DNA from: Synechococcales cyanobacterium PMM_0073
GTDB taxonomy: Bacteria > Cyanobacteriota > Cyanobacteriia > Elainellales > Elainellaceae
DNA: 5,864 nucleotides
NCBI GenBank assembly: GCA_949127695.1
Contig: CASBQH010000380.1
Coordinates: 1 to 5,864, forward strand
Direction: 5' to 3'
Position 1 is the stretch's first letter. Every line of letters begins with the position of its first letter. The position numbers were made by a program, and so were the translations under genes. Below, in pieces: positions 1-5,678 of this stretch. The notes under the pieces were generated by a model. It was not told the DNA's origin, ran no database searches, and saw nothing but the letters and a program-made list of their open reading frames with translations.

Positions 1-466
1 CATCGCCACCGCGCAGCGCGTCGTTCCCGGCTCCGCCCGAAATTACATCGTTATTTGCTTCGCCGTATAGCAGGTCATTTCCGTTATCGCCAATTAATGT
101 ATCATTACCCGTTCCAGCATAGATAATATCATCGCCGATACTGCCATTTAGGATATCATTGCCTGCCTCGCCCTGAAGCTCATCATCGCCTGTTTCACCC
201 AACAGCTGGTCATTGCCTTCGCCGCCAAATAGCTTATCGTTCTCAGCGCCAGCTCTCAGCTCGTCATTGCCCGCTTCCCCAAACAGTTCATCCAGGCCAG
301 CGCCGCCATCCAAACTATCGCCGCCTTCACCGCCAAACAGCTTGTCGTTGCCTGCGTTTCCCGTGAGCTGATCATCACCGCCATAGCCCAGCAGCACGTC
401 GTCTTCTGGCGTACCGATCAGAATATCGGCTGCTGCCGTCCCTTGAAATGTCGTCACCGTTGTCAC
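1..466 (-). CDS. RTX (hemolysin-type calcium-binding) repeat protein, N-terminal part, cut by the left edge
   Basis: Reading leftwards, an open frame of 155 codons continues past position 1. After a short Thr-rich leader (TVTTVTTFQGTAAADILIG) the protein is built from about 15 consecutive nonapeptides of the GGxGxDxLx type, for example NDKLFGGEG, NDQLLGETG, NDILNGSIG and NDTLIGDNG. In RTX proteins such repeats form a parallel beta-roll that binds Ca2+ outside the cell, and the family is usually exported by type I secretion through a C-terminal signal, which here would lie beyond the window. No enzymatic domain precedes the repeats, so function is unknown. The start is uncertain. An in-frame TGA lies at 476-478 and the first usable codon after it is GTG at 464-466; another GTG is at 455-457. 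A GGGAG lies about 14 nt upstream, which is far for a ribosome-binding site. Repeat identity is certain; the start and protein role are not. Confidence 0.85.
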   Translation of the reverse strand, partial: MTTVTTFQGTAAADILIGTPEDDVLLGYGGDDQLTGNAGNDKLFGGEGGDSLDGGAGLDELFGEAGNDELRAGAENDKLFGGEGNDQLLGETGDDELQGEAGNDILNGSIGDDIIYAGTGNDTLIGDNGNDLLYGEANNDVISGGAGNDALRGGD

Positions 467-499
467 CGTTTGGGTTCACGCTCCCATGCTAGCCGCGTG

Positions 500-508
500 A
501 TTTTAGCA
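500..508 (-). promoter_or_regulatory. Candidate extended -10 promoter for the RTX gene
   Basis: On the minus strand TGCTAAAAT fits an extended -10 element (TGn followed by TAAAAT). It would place transcription start near 493, about 27 nt before the GTG start. A perfect TTGACA lies further upstream at 544-549, but it is 38 bp from this -10 and so cannot be its partner. I see no clear terminator in the 117 bp between the ATPase stop and the RTX gene, so read-through from the transporter operon is also possible. Assigned from sequence pattern only. Confidence 0.3.
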
Positions 509-583
509 ATTGGGTGAAGCCTTCATCTGGATTGCTGCCGAGCTGTCAAGGAAGGATAAAGCAAGCAACAGAACGCAGTAAGA

Positions 584-1687
584 CTACGCAGAAGCGCTAG
601 GAGAAATCACGATGCAGGCGAAAGCTGGCCAAGTTAAGTTCACCTCGCCGCCTAAGACAGCGCCACCCAGCACCGTGGCGATTAGCGGCCCCAGCGCGGT
701 GTCAATCTGGAGTTGCAGCAGTTGCCCCACATAGGTTTCGCCAGTGATTTTTCCTCGGATCTGATTCAGGTTAGGCTGTTCTAGGTCAAGCAGTGGATCT
801 GGCTGAAGTGAATTTAGCCGCAGCTGTTCAGGCCGAATCATTAGCGTCACCGTTTCGCCCAGAAGCGGCTGATGGCTGGGTGCGGTGGCCCGAATTGTCA
901 GCTCCTGCACTGCCACAGTTAAAGGCTCAGTCTGGATCACCCGACCCGTTAAAAAGTTAGCCTTACCAATAAACCGCGCCACAAACAGCGAGGCAGGGCG
1001 GTCATAAATTTCGCGGGGGCTGCCCACCTGCTCGACTTGGCCTTGCTGCATCACGGCAATCCGGTCGCTCAGCCCCAGCGCCTCTTCTTGGTCATGCGTG
1101 ACGTAGATAAACGTCAGGTTGGTCTGGCGCTGAAGCTGGCGCAGCTCCTGCCGCAGATCTTCACGAATTTGGGCATCTAGGGCAGAAAGCGGCTCATCTA
1201 GCAGCAGCACCTTGGGACGGCTAATTAAAGCCCGCGCCAGCGCCACTCGCTGCTGCTGTCCGCCAGAGAGCTGAGTGGGGCGGCGCTCTGCCAGTTCGCT
1301 GATCCGAAACATTTCGAGCGCATCGGCCAAGCGAGGCTTGATCTCTGAGTCAGGCAGTCTGGCGATTTTGAGCGGGTAGGCAATATTTTGGGCGACGCTG
1401 AGATGGGGAAACAGCGCGTAGTTTTGAAACACTGTATGCAGATCGCGTCGATGCGGCGGCAGTTGAGTCACATCCTCGCCGCCCAGCATCACCCGCCCCG
1501 CGTCAGGGATTTCAAAGCCGCCAATTAGCCTGAGCGTAGTGGTTTTGCCAGAGCCGCTCGATCCTAGCAGCGAGTAGAATTCGCCCGCCTGCACCTCCAG
1601 CGTCACCTCGCGCACCGCCTGTAGCCAGCCCTGCGGCGTGGCATAGAGTTTGCTCACTTGATCTAAATACAGCAGGCTGTCTTTCAT
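584..1687 (-). CDS. potA: PotA-like ABC transporter ATP-binding protein (spermidine/putrescine-type)
   Basis: A 367-residue cytoplasmic ATPase that would energise import through an inner-membrane permease. All nucleotide-binding motifs are intact: Walker A GSSGSGKT at residues 42-49, Q-loop glutamine 88 within FQNYALFPH, signature LSGGQQQRVA at 140-149, Walker B and D-loop VLLLDEPLSALD at 160-171, and switch histidine 198 in VTHDQEEA. Residues about 240-367 form the C-terminal TOBE-type regulatory region usual in PotA, FutC and CysA relatives, and the overall length suits that family. The segment PPHRRDLHTVFQNYALFPH resembles the PotA subfamily most closely. The ATG overlaps the TGA of the upstream permease gene as ATGA, a 4-bp overlap that suggests translational coupling; no strong Shine-Dalgarno is visible. 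Stop is TAG. The family is firm. Polyamine as substrate is inferred from family only, and ferric ion, thiamine or another small solute cannot be excluded. Confidence 0.9.
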   Translation of the reverse strand: MKDSLLYLDQVSKLYATPQGWLQAVREVTLEVQAGEFYSLLGSSGSGKTTTLRLIGGFEIPDAGRVMLGGEDVTQLPPHRRDLHTVFQNYALFPHLSVAQNIAYPLKIARLPDSEIKPRLADALEMFRISELAERRPTQLSGGQQQRVALARALISRPKVLLLDEPLSALDAQIREDLRQELRQLQRQTNLTFIYVTHDQEEALGLSDRIAVMQQGQVEQVGSPREIYDRPASLFVARFIGKANFLTGRVIQTEPLTVAVQELTIRATAPSHQPLLGETVTLMIRPEQLRLNSLQPDPLLDLEQPNLNQIRGKITGETYVGQLLQLQIDTALGPLIATVLGGAVLGGEVNLTWPAFACIVISPSASA

Positions 1688-2517
1688 AATTTGGCCGCTT
1701 TACCTGGCGCTTTACCTGGCGCTTTACCCTGCGCTGTGATCCACTGACTACATAGCACAACTGCACCGCTGACAACTGATATCAGCGTAGCGACGGCGGC
1801 AATTTCTGGGGTGATGCGGGTGCGGAGCCTGCCCCAAATTTCCATCGGCAGCGTGTTGTCGCGCCCAGTCAAAAAAATAGTCACAACCACTTCATCAAAC
1901 GACAGCGTGAAGGCCAGCAGCGCCGCCGAAAATACAGCGCTGCGGATATAAGGCCAGATCACATCGGCAAAGACCTGGACGGGCGCTGCTCCCAAATCTG
2001 CGGCGGCTTCAGCCAGACTGTTGGGGAACTGCCTAAGACGGCTGTAGATCGTGCCAAAGGCGACCGGCAGGCCAAACACCACATGCCCCAAAATCACCGT
2101 CAGCAGCGACAGCTCCCAGCCCAGATCTGAAAAATAGGCCAGCATGGCCACCCCCGTGACAATTCCAGGCAGCAGAATCGGCAAATTGAGCGCTACGCGC
2201 AGACTGCGCTGCCCCCAAAAGCGATAGCGACAGCAGGCAAAGGCGGCTAATATACCTAGCCCAGTTGCCAGCAGCGTGGCGGCAGCAGCCACCTGGAGCG
2301 AATTGCCCAGCGCCAGCCGCAGCGAGCTGTCCTGAGCGGCTTGGCGATACCAGTTAAGCGTTATGCCCCGAAACGGCAGCGACAGGATGGGCGAATCATT
2401 GAAGCTGATCGCCACCAGCACCAAAACCGGCAGATAGAGAAAGGCATAGATGAGCAGCGACCAGCTGATCAATAGCCAGGGCTTTGTGGGCTGACGCGGC
2501 TCAATTTGGGTGATCAT
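1684..2517 (-). CDS. potC: PotC-like ABC transporter permease
   Basis: A 277-residue inner-membrane protein with about six hydrophobic segments (roughly residues 16-38, 70-93, 107-128, 135-155, 193-215 and 238-258). The cytoplasmic EAA loop that docks on the ATPase is present at about 170-189 (AEAAADLGAAPVQVFADVIWP), with Trp where Leu is common before the Pro. Family hallmarks of PotC/YdcV-type permeases are visible: an early SFNDSP, TLNWY near 53-57, GHVVFGLPVAFG at 144-155, and TLSFDEVVVTIF at 204-215. The ATG is preceded by TGAGGA about 9 nt upstream, a good ribosome-binding site. The gene is first in a two-gene minus-strand unit and overlaps the ATPase gene by 4 bp. The C-terminus ends in an odd Lys/Gly/Ala/Pro tail (GKAPGKAPGKAAKL) encoded by a 12-bp tandem repeat. 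The usual partner permease (PotB) and periplasmic binding protein (PotD) are absent next to it. Substrate is inferred from family only. Confidence 0.88.
   Translation of the reverse strand: MITQIEPRQPTKPWLLISWSLLIYAFLYLPVLVLVAISFNDSPILSLPFRGITLNWYRQAAQDSSLRLALGNSLQVAAAATLLATGLGILAAFACCRYRFWGQRSLRVALNLPILLPGIVTGVAMLAYFSDLGWELSLLTVILGHVVFGLPVAFGTIYSRLRQFPNSLAEAAADLGAAPVQVFADVIWPYIRSAVFSAALLAFTLSFDEVVVTIFLTGRDNTLPMEIWGRLRTRITPEIAAVATLISVVSGAVVLCSQWITAQGKAPGKAPGKAAKL
1697..1732. repeat. 12-bp tandem repeat, three copies, in the 3' end of the permease gene
   Basis: Three consecutive units of GCTTTACCTGGC (plus-strand reading) lie at 1697-1708, 1709-1720 and 1721-1732. The first two are identical and the third differs at two bases. 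On the coding strand they give the repeated GKAP at the permease C-terminus, just before the overlap with the ATPase start. The unit is a multiple of three, so copy-number change would lengthen or shorten the tail without breaking the frame. Confidence 0.9.
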
Positions 2518-2843
2518 TCGGGTGATTCCTCAAATGCTTTTGGCTAAAGCTACAGGCGCAGCGGAGCCGACGTTTTTAACAATCTATGTTAGGTAGAGTC
2601 TAAATCAGATCTAGGCTCTAGGCTGGCCGCAGCGATTTCTGAGTTGACTTAATCCTGCCGATGCTTAAGTGATTTAATCCTCTAAGATGTTTCAAAAAAG
2701 GCGTCTAGGCTGACGAACTTAAGTAAAATCACGATTACGCCCCCTCCAGTCTGACGATAGATTTTGACTAGCCTGACCCGTCTGGGTCAAGTATGATCAC
2801 CGAAGCATCGGATCTTTAGCGTTAAAGCAACCATAAAGCAACT
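2518..2843. other. Intergenic region between divergent genes (permease leftward, small exported protein rightward)
   Basis: These 326 bp contain no convincing gene. The minus-strand frame directly before the permease carries stop codons (TGA at about 2533, TAG further up) and no PotB-like or PotD-like sequence. The region must hold promoters for both flanking genes. It contains short repeated words: CTAGGCT in tandem at 2611-2624 and again at 2705-2711; TTAATCCT at 2649-2656 and 2674-2681; CTTAAGT at 2664-2670 and 2718-2724; CTGACGA at 2710-2716 and 2751-2757; and an inverted repeat at 2774-2789. I could not pick a convincing -10/-35 pair for the permease operon. Confidence 0.7.
2774..2797 (+). 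promoter_or_regulatory. Inverted repeat next to a candidate -10 of the small exported-protein gene
   Basis: TGACCC-GTCT-GGGTCA at 2774-2789 is a perfect 6-bp inverted repeat with a 4-nt spacer. It is followed at once by TATGAT at 2792-2797, a good match to a sigma-70 -10 box, which would start transcription about 40 nt before the ATG at 2844. A TTGACT at 2764-2769 is too far away (22 bp) to be a standard -35 for this -10. The position of the repeat, across the -35 region, fits a repressor or activator operator. No regulator is identified. Confidence 0.4.
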
Positions 2844-2845
2844 AT
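2824..2845 (+). repeat. 11-bp tandem duplication at the small gene's start
   Basis: AAAGCAACCAT (2824-2834) is followed directly by AAAGCAACTAT (2835-2845), with one mismatch. The second copy ends inside the ATG of the exported-protein gene. It occupies the place where a ribosome-binding site would be, and neither copy contains a strong AGGA-type sequence. Confidence 0.7.
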
Positions 2846-3197
2846 GAAAAAGCTACTCTCCGTCTCGTCAGGCTTACTAGGTCTGGGCATTTTGCTCGCG
2901 CCCTTGGCATTTGCGCCCAAAGCCAGCGCGGGTTACTACGAGCGCGAACCGGGCAGCTTTGCCTGCCGCAACAGCCTTGATCCGCAGTGTGGCAACCCCG
3001 CTCGCAATACGGCTGACACCGGCTGGGTTTGCAAAAATAACCCTGGCCCAGACTGCGCCGAGCCGCCCAGAATCAGCAGTGAGCTGAGCAAGGGCAGCTG
3101 GGTTTGCCGCAACAACCAAAATACGCCTTCCTGCGGCAACCCACTGCGCTACAGCATTCCAGAGTCTGATCGCGAAAACTGGCCGACCTACTTTTAA
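2844..3197 (+). CDS. Small exported protein with three two-cysteine repeats, function unknown
   Basis: 117 residues. A Sec signal peptide is clear: basic MKK, hydrophobic core to about residue 24, then PKASA with likely cleavage after Ala29, leaving about 88 residues. There is no lipobox cysteine. The mature part holds three copies of a motif of the form G-(S/T)-(W/F)-x-C-(R/K)-N, 5-6 residues, C-x-x-P-x-R: residues 37-54 (Cys41, Cys49), 60-76 (Cys63, Cys71) and 84-102 (Cys88, Cys97). The six cysteines are all in the repeats, so one disulfide per repeat is a reasonable inference for a periplasmic or extracellular protein. The ATG at 2844 is chosen because the signal peptide begins there; no strong Shine-Dalgarno precedes it, only a tandem AAAGCAACyAT. 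It is alone on its strand, divergent from the transporter and convergent with the porin. I do not recognise the family. It is very likely a real gene because of its signal peptide and repeat structure. Confidence 0.85.
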   Translation: MKKLLSVSSGLLGLGILLAPLAFAPKASAGYYEREPGSFACRNSLDPQCGNPARNTADTGWVCKNNPGPDCAEPPRISSELSKGSWVCRNNQNTPSCGNPLRYSIPESDRENWPTYF

Positions 3198-3269
3198 GCA
3201 TTCGTCCCTGATGGCGAAATAGCTGAGTCGGGTCGATTGATTTACGTCAGATAGAGTCAGATTTAGATA

Positions 3270-3284
3270 AGAGCCAGTGGCTCT
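3270..3284 (+). other. Perfect hairpin in the 3' region of the small gene
   Basis: AGAGCC-AGT-GGCTCT is a perfect 6-bp stem with a 3-nt loop, about 70 bp after the stop codon at 3195-3197. It has no T-run behind it, so it is not a standard terminator. It is followed by an unpaired-looking linker and then the terminator at 3309-3337. Confidence 0.6.
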
Positions 3285-3308
3285 AGGAGTGAATTCAACG
3301 TGGTGTGA

Positions 3309-3337
3309 GGGTGTGTCGTTCTGGCACCCCCTTTTTT
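3309..3337 (+). terminator. Rho-independent-like terminator for the small exported-protein gene
   Basis: GGGTG (3309-3313) pairs with CACCC (3325-3329), with a possible extra T-G pair inside. The stem is followed by CC and six T residues (3332-3337). The stem is short, so strength is uncertain, but the position about 110 bp after the stop and the T-run support termination of rightward transcription. Confidence 0.5.
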
Positions 3338-3420
3338 AAGCGATCCTTCAAGTCATAGCTGTTGTCATCTTAATTTGCTCTAAGTCAACTCCTAAGCCAG
3401 CCTAGCTGAGGCAATTGGCT

Positions 3421-3457
3421 TAAAAAAAGACCTGCGGGTTGAGGGAACCGCAGGTCT
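3421..3457 (-). terminator. Strong Rho-independent terminator of the porin gene
   Basis: AGACCTGCGG (3428-3437) is perfectly complementary to CCGCAGGTCT (3448-3457), giving a 10-bp GC-rich stem. Reading leftwards the stem is followed by seven T residues (A-run at 3422-3428 on the plus strand). It lies about 40 bp after the porin stop codon, exactly where the porin transcript should end. Confidence 0.92.
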
Positions 3458-3497
3458 AGCTAAGTTAGGTGATTGGAACTGAATGAACGAACAGACT

Positions 3498-5405
3498 TTA
3501 GAAGGTGAAGGTGGTGCGGATTGCGCCAATTACTGCATCATCCAGATCTTGGTCATGGTTGGGAGCCGTCAGCCAAATCACACCCGGCGTGATGCTGATG
3601 TTGTCGTTCAGCTGAAAGCGGTAGAATCCCTCGACATGTAGACCGTTTGTATTATCTTGGCGGCGGTCGCTAACGGCAAAGCCACTCGTGCCGCCCAGAT
3701 AAGGCTCAACGCCCACGACAAAGCCGAGCAGACTGCCTTTGCTGCCCAGATCAGGGATGCCAATTGTGCCAGCATAAGTCCAGACTTGGGCATCACCCGT
3801 ATCAATCACGCGCACTGCCGAGTAGGTAAACCAGCCGCCAATCTGGAGGAACTTGGCAATTCTGAAGTTGGCTTCAGCTCCATAGGAGTTGGCCACAACC
3901 GGTCGGTCGCCGACTCGCACCCGCGACCGACTGCTGCCCGTGCCGGTATTCAAACCCACTGCCGCCCCATTGCCGTCGCCGCCAGCATAGGAGTTGACAT
4001 AGGTAAAGGCTACAGTCAGGGCGCTCAGCGGCTTGATTGTCACTTGAGCCAGCGCACCGTAGTCGCCATTGAACAAACCCTGACCGGGGCTAGGGTTGCC
4101 TGCTTCACCGGCAAGATAAGCTACTTTGACGCTAGCAAAATCAAAGTCTAGACCTAAACCAGCCCCAGTTCCAGAAGCCGTTCTGTAGATGGAGTTGAAA
4201 CGGCCAAAGCGCGAAATGGCTCCTCGACCGGCGCTGGCAAATGGACTGACCACATCGAAGAAGCCCAGGTCATAGAAGTCAGGAGCCTGAGCTGCCGCAA
4301 TTGCCACAAACGGCCCAACCTTGAACTGATAGGTCAAGATATCGACTACCAGATTATTATCAGTATCGGTATCAAAACCGAGACGACCATCGCTACCCAA
4401 GACCGTGTTGCCCTGTAGATCCGTCGTGTTGAAGCGGCTGAAGTTGCCCGCAGACAGACGCGCCCGTAGCAAGTCGTTGCCGCTAAAGCTGGTGTCAAAC
4501 AATAAACGCACCCGTCCCGAAGCCAGAATGTTGTTGTTCTCTTGCAGGCTGCTATTGTCGTCATCCGAGAGGCCGCCGCCAAAGGCTCCAGCCACCCCAA
4601 AAATCGTCTCACCGGATAGCTTGGTGGTGGTGGAGAACTGGTTGGCTTCCAGCTCAGAGACGCGCGTATCCAGCACATCGACCCGTCCGCGCAGGGCGGC
4701 TAGCTCGGCGGCAAACTCTTCCTGCAATCGCTGCAAAGTGGCCAAGTCTTCTTTGGTGGCCAAATCTGCCGTGCTGGCTGCAATCAGCTCGCTGATTCGA
4801 TCGAGGCAGGCGTTCATCCCAGCCGCAAACTCAAAGCGGGTGAGGGCGCGCTGACCTTTGTAGGTGCCGTCAGGGTAGCCCGCGATACAGCCATAGCGCT
4901 CAACTAGCGACTGGAGTGCCTGGTAGGCCCAGTCGGTGGGCTGCACGTCGGAGAGCTGGGTAATGGAAGTCACCTGACCCATTGAACTGACGCTCGTTAC
5001 CTGGTTTGAGGAGCCGCCGCTGTACTGATTGGCCTGGGTGAGCATTTCGCCTGTGGGCGCTGCGTCAGATAGCTGTGCGTCAGATGGCGCAGCCGGAGCA
5101 GCAGGCGTGATCACCGGAGTAGCATCTGCTGTGAGCGGAGCCGGAGCAAGCGGCTCGGCTGTGGGTAAACCGACTGTTCCTGCTGCTTCTGCCGCAGGCT
5201 GAGCTTCAGGTGCAGCTGCTTCAGTTGTAACCGGAATCACCGTAACTGAGTCATTTGTCTCGCTAGAGTCCAGCTCAGTCGCTTCGACAGGCTGAAGATC
5301 GGCGGCTTGGGCAGTCACCTTTTCGGCTGCGTTCACAGGAGCAGCCAGCAGAGCCAGTCCAACGACTGGAGTCAGCAACAGCCGATTCCAAAAATTTGTA
5401 TTCAT
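3498..5405 (-). CDS. Cyanobacterial SLH-domain OprB-type outer-membrane porin (Som / iron uptake porin family)
   Basis: A 635-residue outer-membrane channel. Residues 1-26 are a signal peptide (MNTNFWNR, hydrophobic stretch, then APVNA with likely cleavage before AEKV). Residues about 27-140 are an Ala/Pro/Thr-rich low-complexity linker. An SLH domain spans about 145-205 (LSDVQPTDWAYQALQSLVER, YGCIAGYPDGTY, ALTRFEFAAGMNACLDR), with cysteines 173 and 200 as in its relatives. In this family the domain binds the cell wall. A coiled coil follows at about 212-256. Residues 262-635 are the beta-barrel, ending in the aromatic TTFTF typical of BAM substrates. The family lets inorganic ions and small solutes cross the outer membrane, and some members are linked to iron uptake; the substrate here is not known. 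ATG at 5403-5405 is chosen because the signal peptide begins there and AGGTGTGAGG lies just upstream. A 20-residue longer frame from a TTG at 5465 has no signal-like start. Stop is TAA, with a strong terminator behind. Confidence 0.93.
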   Translation of the reverse strand: MNTNFWNRLLLTPVVGLALLAAPVNAAEKVTAQAADLQPVEATELDSSETNDSVTVIPVTTEAAAPEAQPAAEAAGTVGLPTAEPLAPAPLTADATPVITPAAPAAPSDAQLSDAAPTGEMLTQANQYSGGSSNQVTSVSSMGQVTSITQLSDVQPTDWAYQALQSLVERYGCIAGYPDGTYKGQRALTRFEFAAGMNACLDRISELIAASTADLATKEDLATLQRLQEEFAAELAALRGRVDVLDTRVSELEANQFSTTTKLSGETIFGVAGAFGGGLSDDDNSSLQENNNILASGRVRLLFDTSFSGNDLLRARLSAGNFSRFNTTDLQGNTVLGSDGRLGFDTDTDNNLVVDILTYQFKVGPFVAIAAAQAPDFYDLGFFDVVSPFASAGRGAISRFGRFNSIYRTASGTGAGLGLDFDFASVKVAYLAGEAGNPSPGQGLFNGDYGALAQVTIKPLSALTVAFTYVNSYAGGDGNGAAVGLNTGTGSSRSRVRVGDRPVVANSYGAEANFRIAKFLQIGGWFTYSAVRVIDTGDAQVWTYAGTIGIPDLGSKGSLLGFVVGVEPYLGGTSGFAVSDRRQDNTNGLHVEGFYRFQLNDNISITPGVIWLTAPNHDQDLDDAVIGAIRTTFTF

Positions 5406-5417
5406 CGCCTCACACCT
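5406..5417 (-). promoter_or_regulatory. Porin ribosome-binding region with Yfr1-complementary octamer
   Basis: On the minus strand the sequence before the porin ATG reads AGGTGTGAGGCG. AGG at about 9 nt upstream can act as the Shine-Dalgarno, and a second GAGG lies only 2 nt from the ATG. The octamer GTGTGAGG (5408-5415) is exactly complementary to CCUCACAC, part of the conserved unpaired core ACUCCUCACAC of the cyanobacterial small RNA Yfr1. Yfr1 is known to act on som porin mRNAs in Prochlorococcus; that it does so here is inference. Confidence 0.5.
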
Positions 5418-5548
5418 AGAAATTTCAAGAAAGTTTGGACAGCACCAATCAGCCTCATCCTGCAAATTGAGCAGGCAGAACTCGCGCCTCGATTGAGAAC
5501 GCAGCTGCCGCTATGAATGCATAGGAAAATTCTGTCTGGATGAGACGG

Positions 5549-5581
5549 ATAGTATCACAGGCCAATCTCGCTTCAGGTAAA
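5549..5581 (-). promoter_or_regulatory. Candidate porin promoter
   Basis: On the minus strand TGTGATACTAT contains possible -10 boxes GATACT (5551-5556) or TACTAT (5549-5554), with TTTACC at 5576-5581 as a loose -35 at 19-21 bp. This would leave a 5' leader of roughly 135-140 nt before the ATG. The match is weak and other sites in the region are possible. Confidence 0.25.
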
Positions 5582-5678
5582 GCCGATATTAAGAAGTGAA
5601 TAACGGTAGTATTTCAATCAAAACTTCATGCGTTTTTATGCGTGGGGTGATTCGAGTTGTCTTAAAACTTCACTCCAG

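Larger units (their letters stand above)
3198..3497. other. Intergenic region between convergent genes
   Basis: 300 bp with no supported gene. It holds a GTCAGAT repeat (3246-3252 and 3256-3262), a short perfect hairpin at 3270-3284, a plus-strand terminator near 3309-3337 and a strong minus-strand terminator at 3421-3457. Between the two terminators (3338-3420) I see nothing definite. Confidence 0.7.

Noticed and set aside
1..466. CRISPR-like or DNA-level tandem array, because of regular repetition
   Set aside because: The period is 27 bp with diverged DNA and conserved GGxGxDxLx protein repeats, so it is coding RTX repeat.
1512..1775. 87-codon minus-strand frame across the permease/ATPase junction, with a VKRQ repeat
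   Set aside because: It is an out-of-frame reading of the 12-bp tandem repeat and of the two real genes.
2877..3139. Two minus-strand frames opposite the small exported-protein gene
   Set aside because: The plus-strand product has a signal peptide and ordered cysteine repeats; the opposite frames show neither.
3286..3340. Possible yfr1 gene itself on the minus strand, because CCTCACAC is read there
   Set aside because: The full ACTCCTCACAC core is absent and no hairpin with a T-run follows in the leftward direction.
3657..4151. 164-codon plus-strand frame opposite the porin
   Set aside because: It is antisense to a well-supported beta-barrel coding region; no signal, domain or ribosome-binding site supports it.
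4346..4678. 110-codon minus-strand frame inside the porin
   Set aside because: It is an out-of-frame reading of the porin on the same strand; low-complexity protein with no recognisable features.
4405..4854. 149-codon plus-strand frame opposite the porin coiled-coil and SLH region
   Set aside because: Ser/Arg/Leu-rich composition is what antisense reading of the porin gives; no recognisable domain.
5406..5465. A 20-residue N-terminal extension of the porin from a TTG at 5465
   Set aside because: The extension (MQDEADWCCPNFLEISRCEA) would bury the signal peptide, uses a TTG start, and covers the ribosome-binding sequence of the ATG at 5405.
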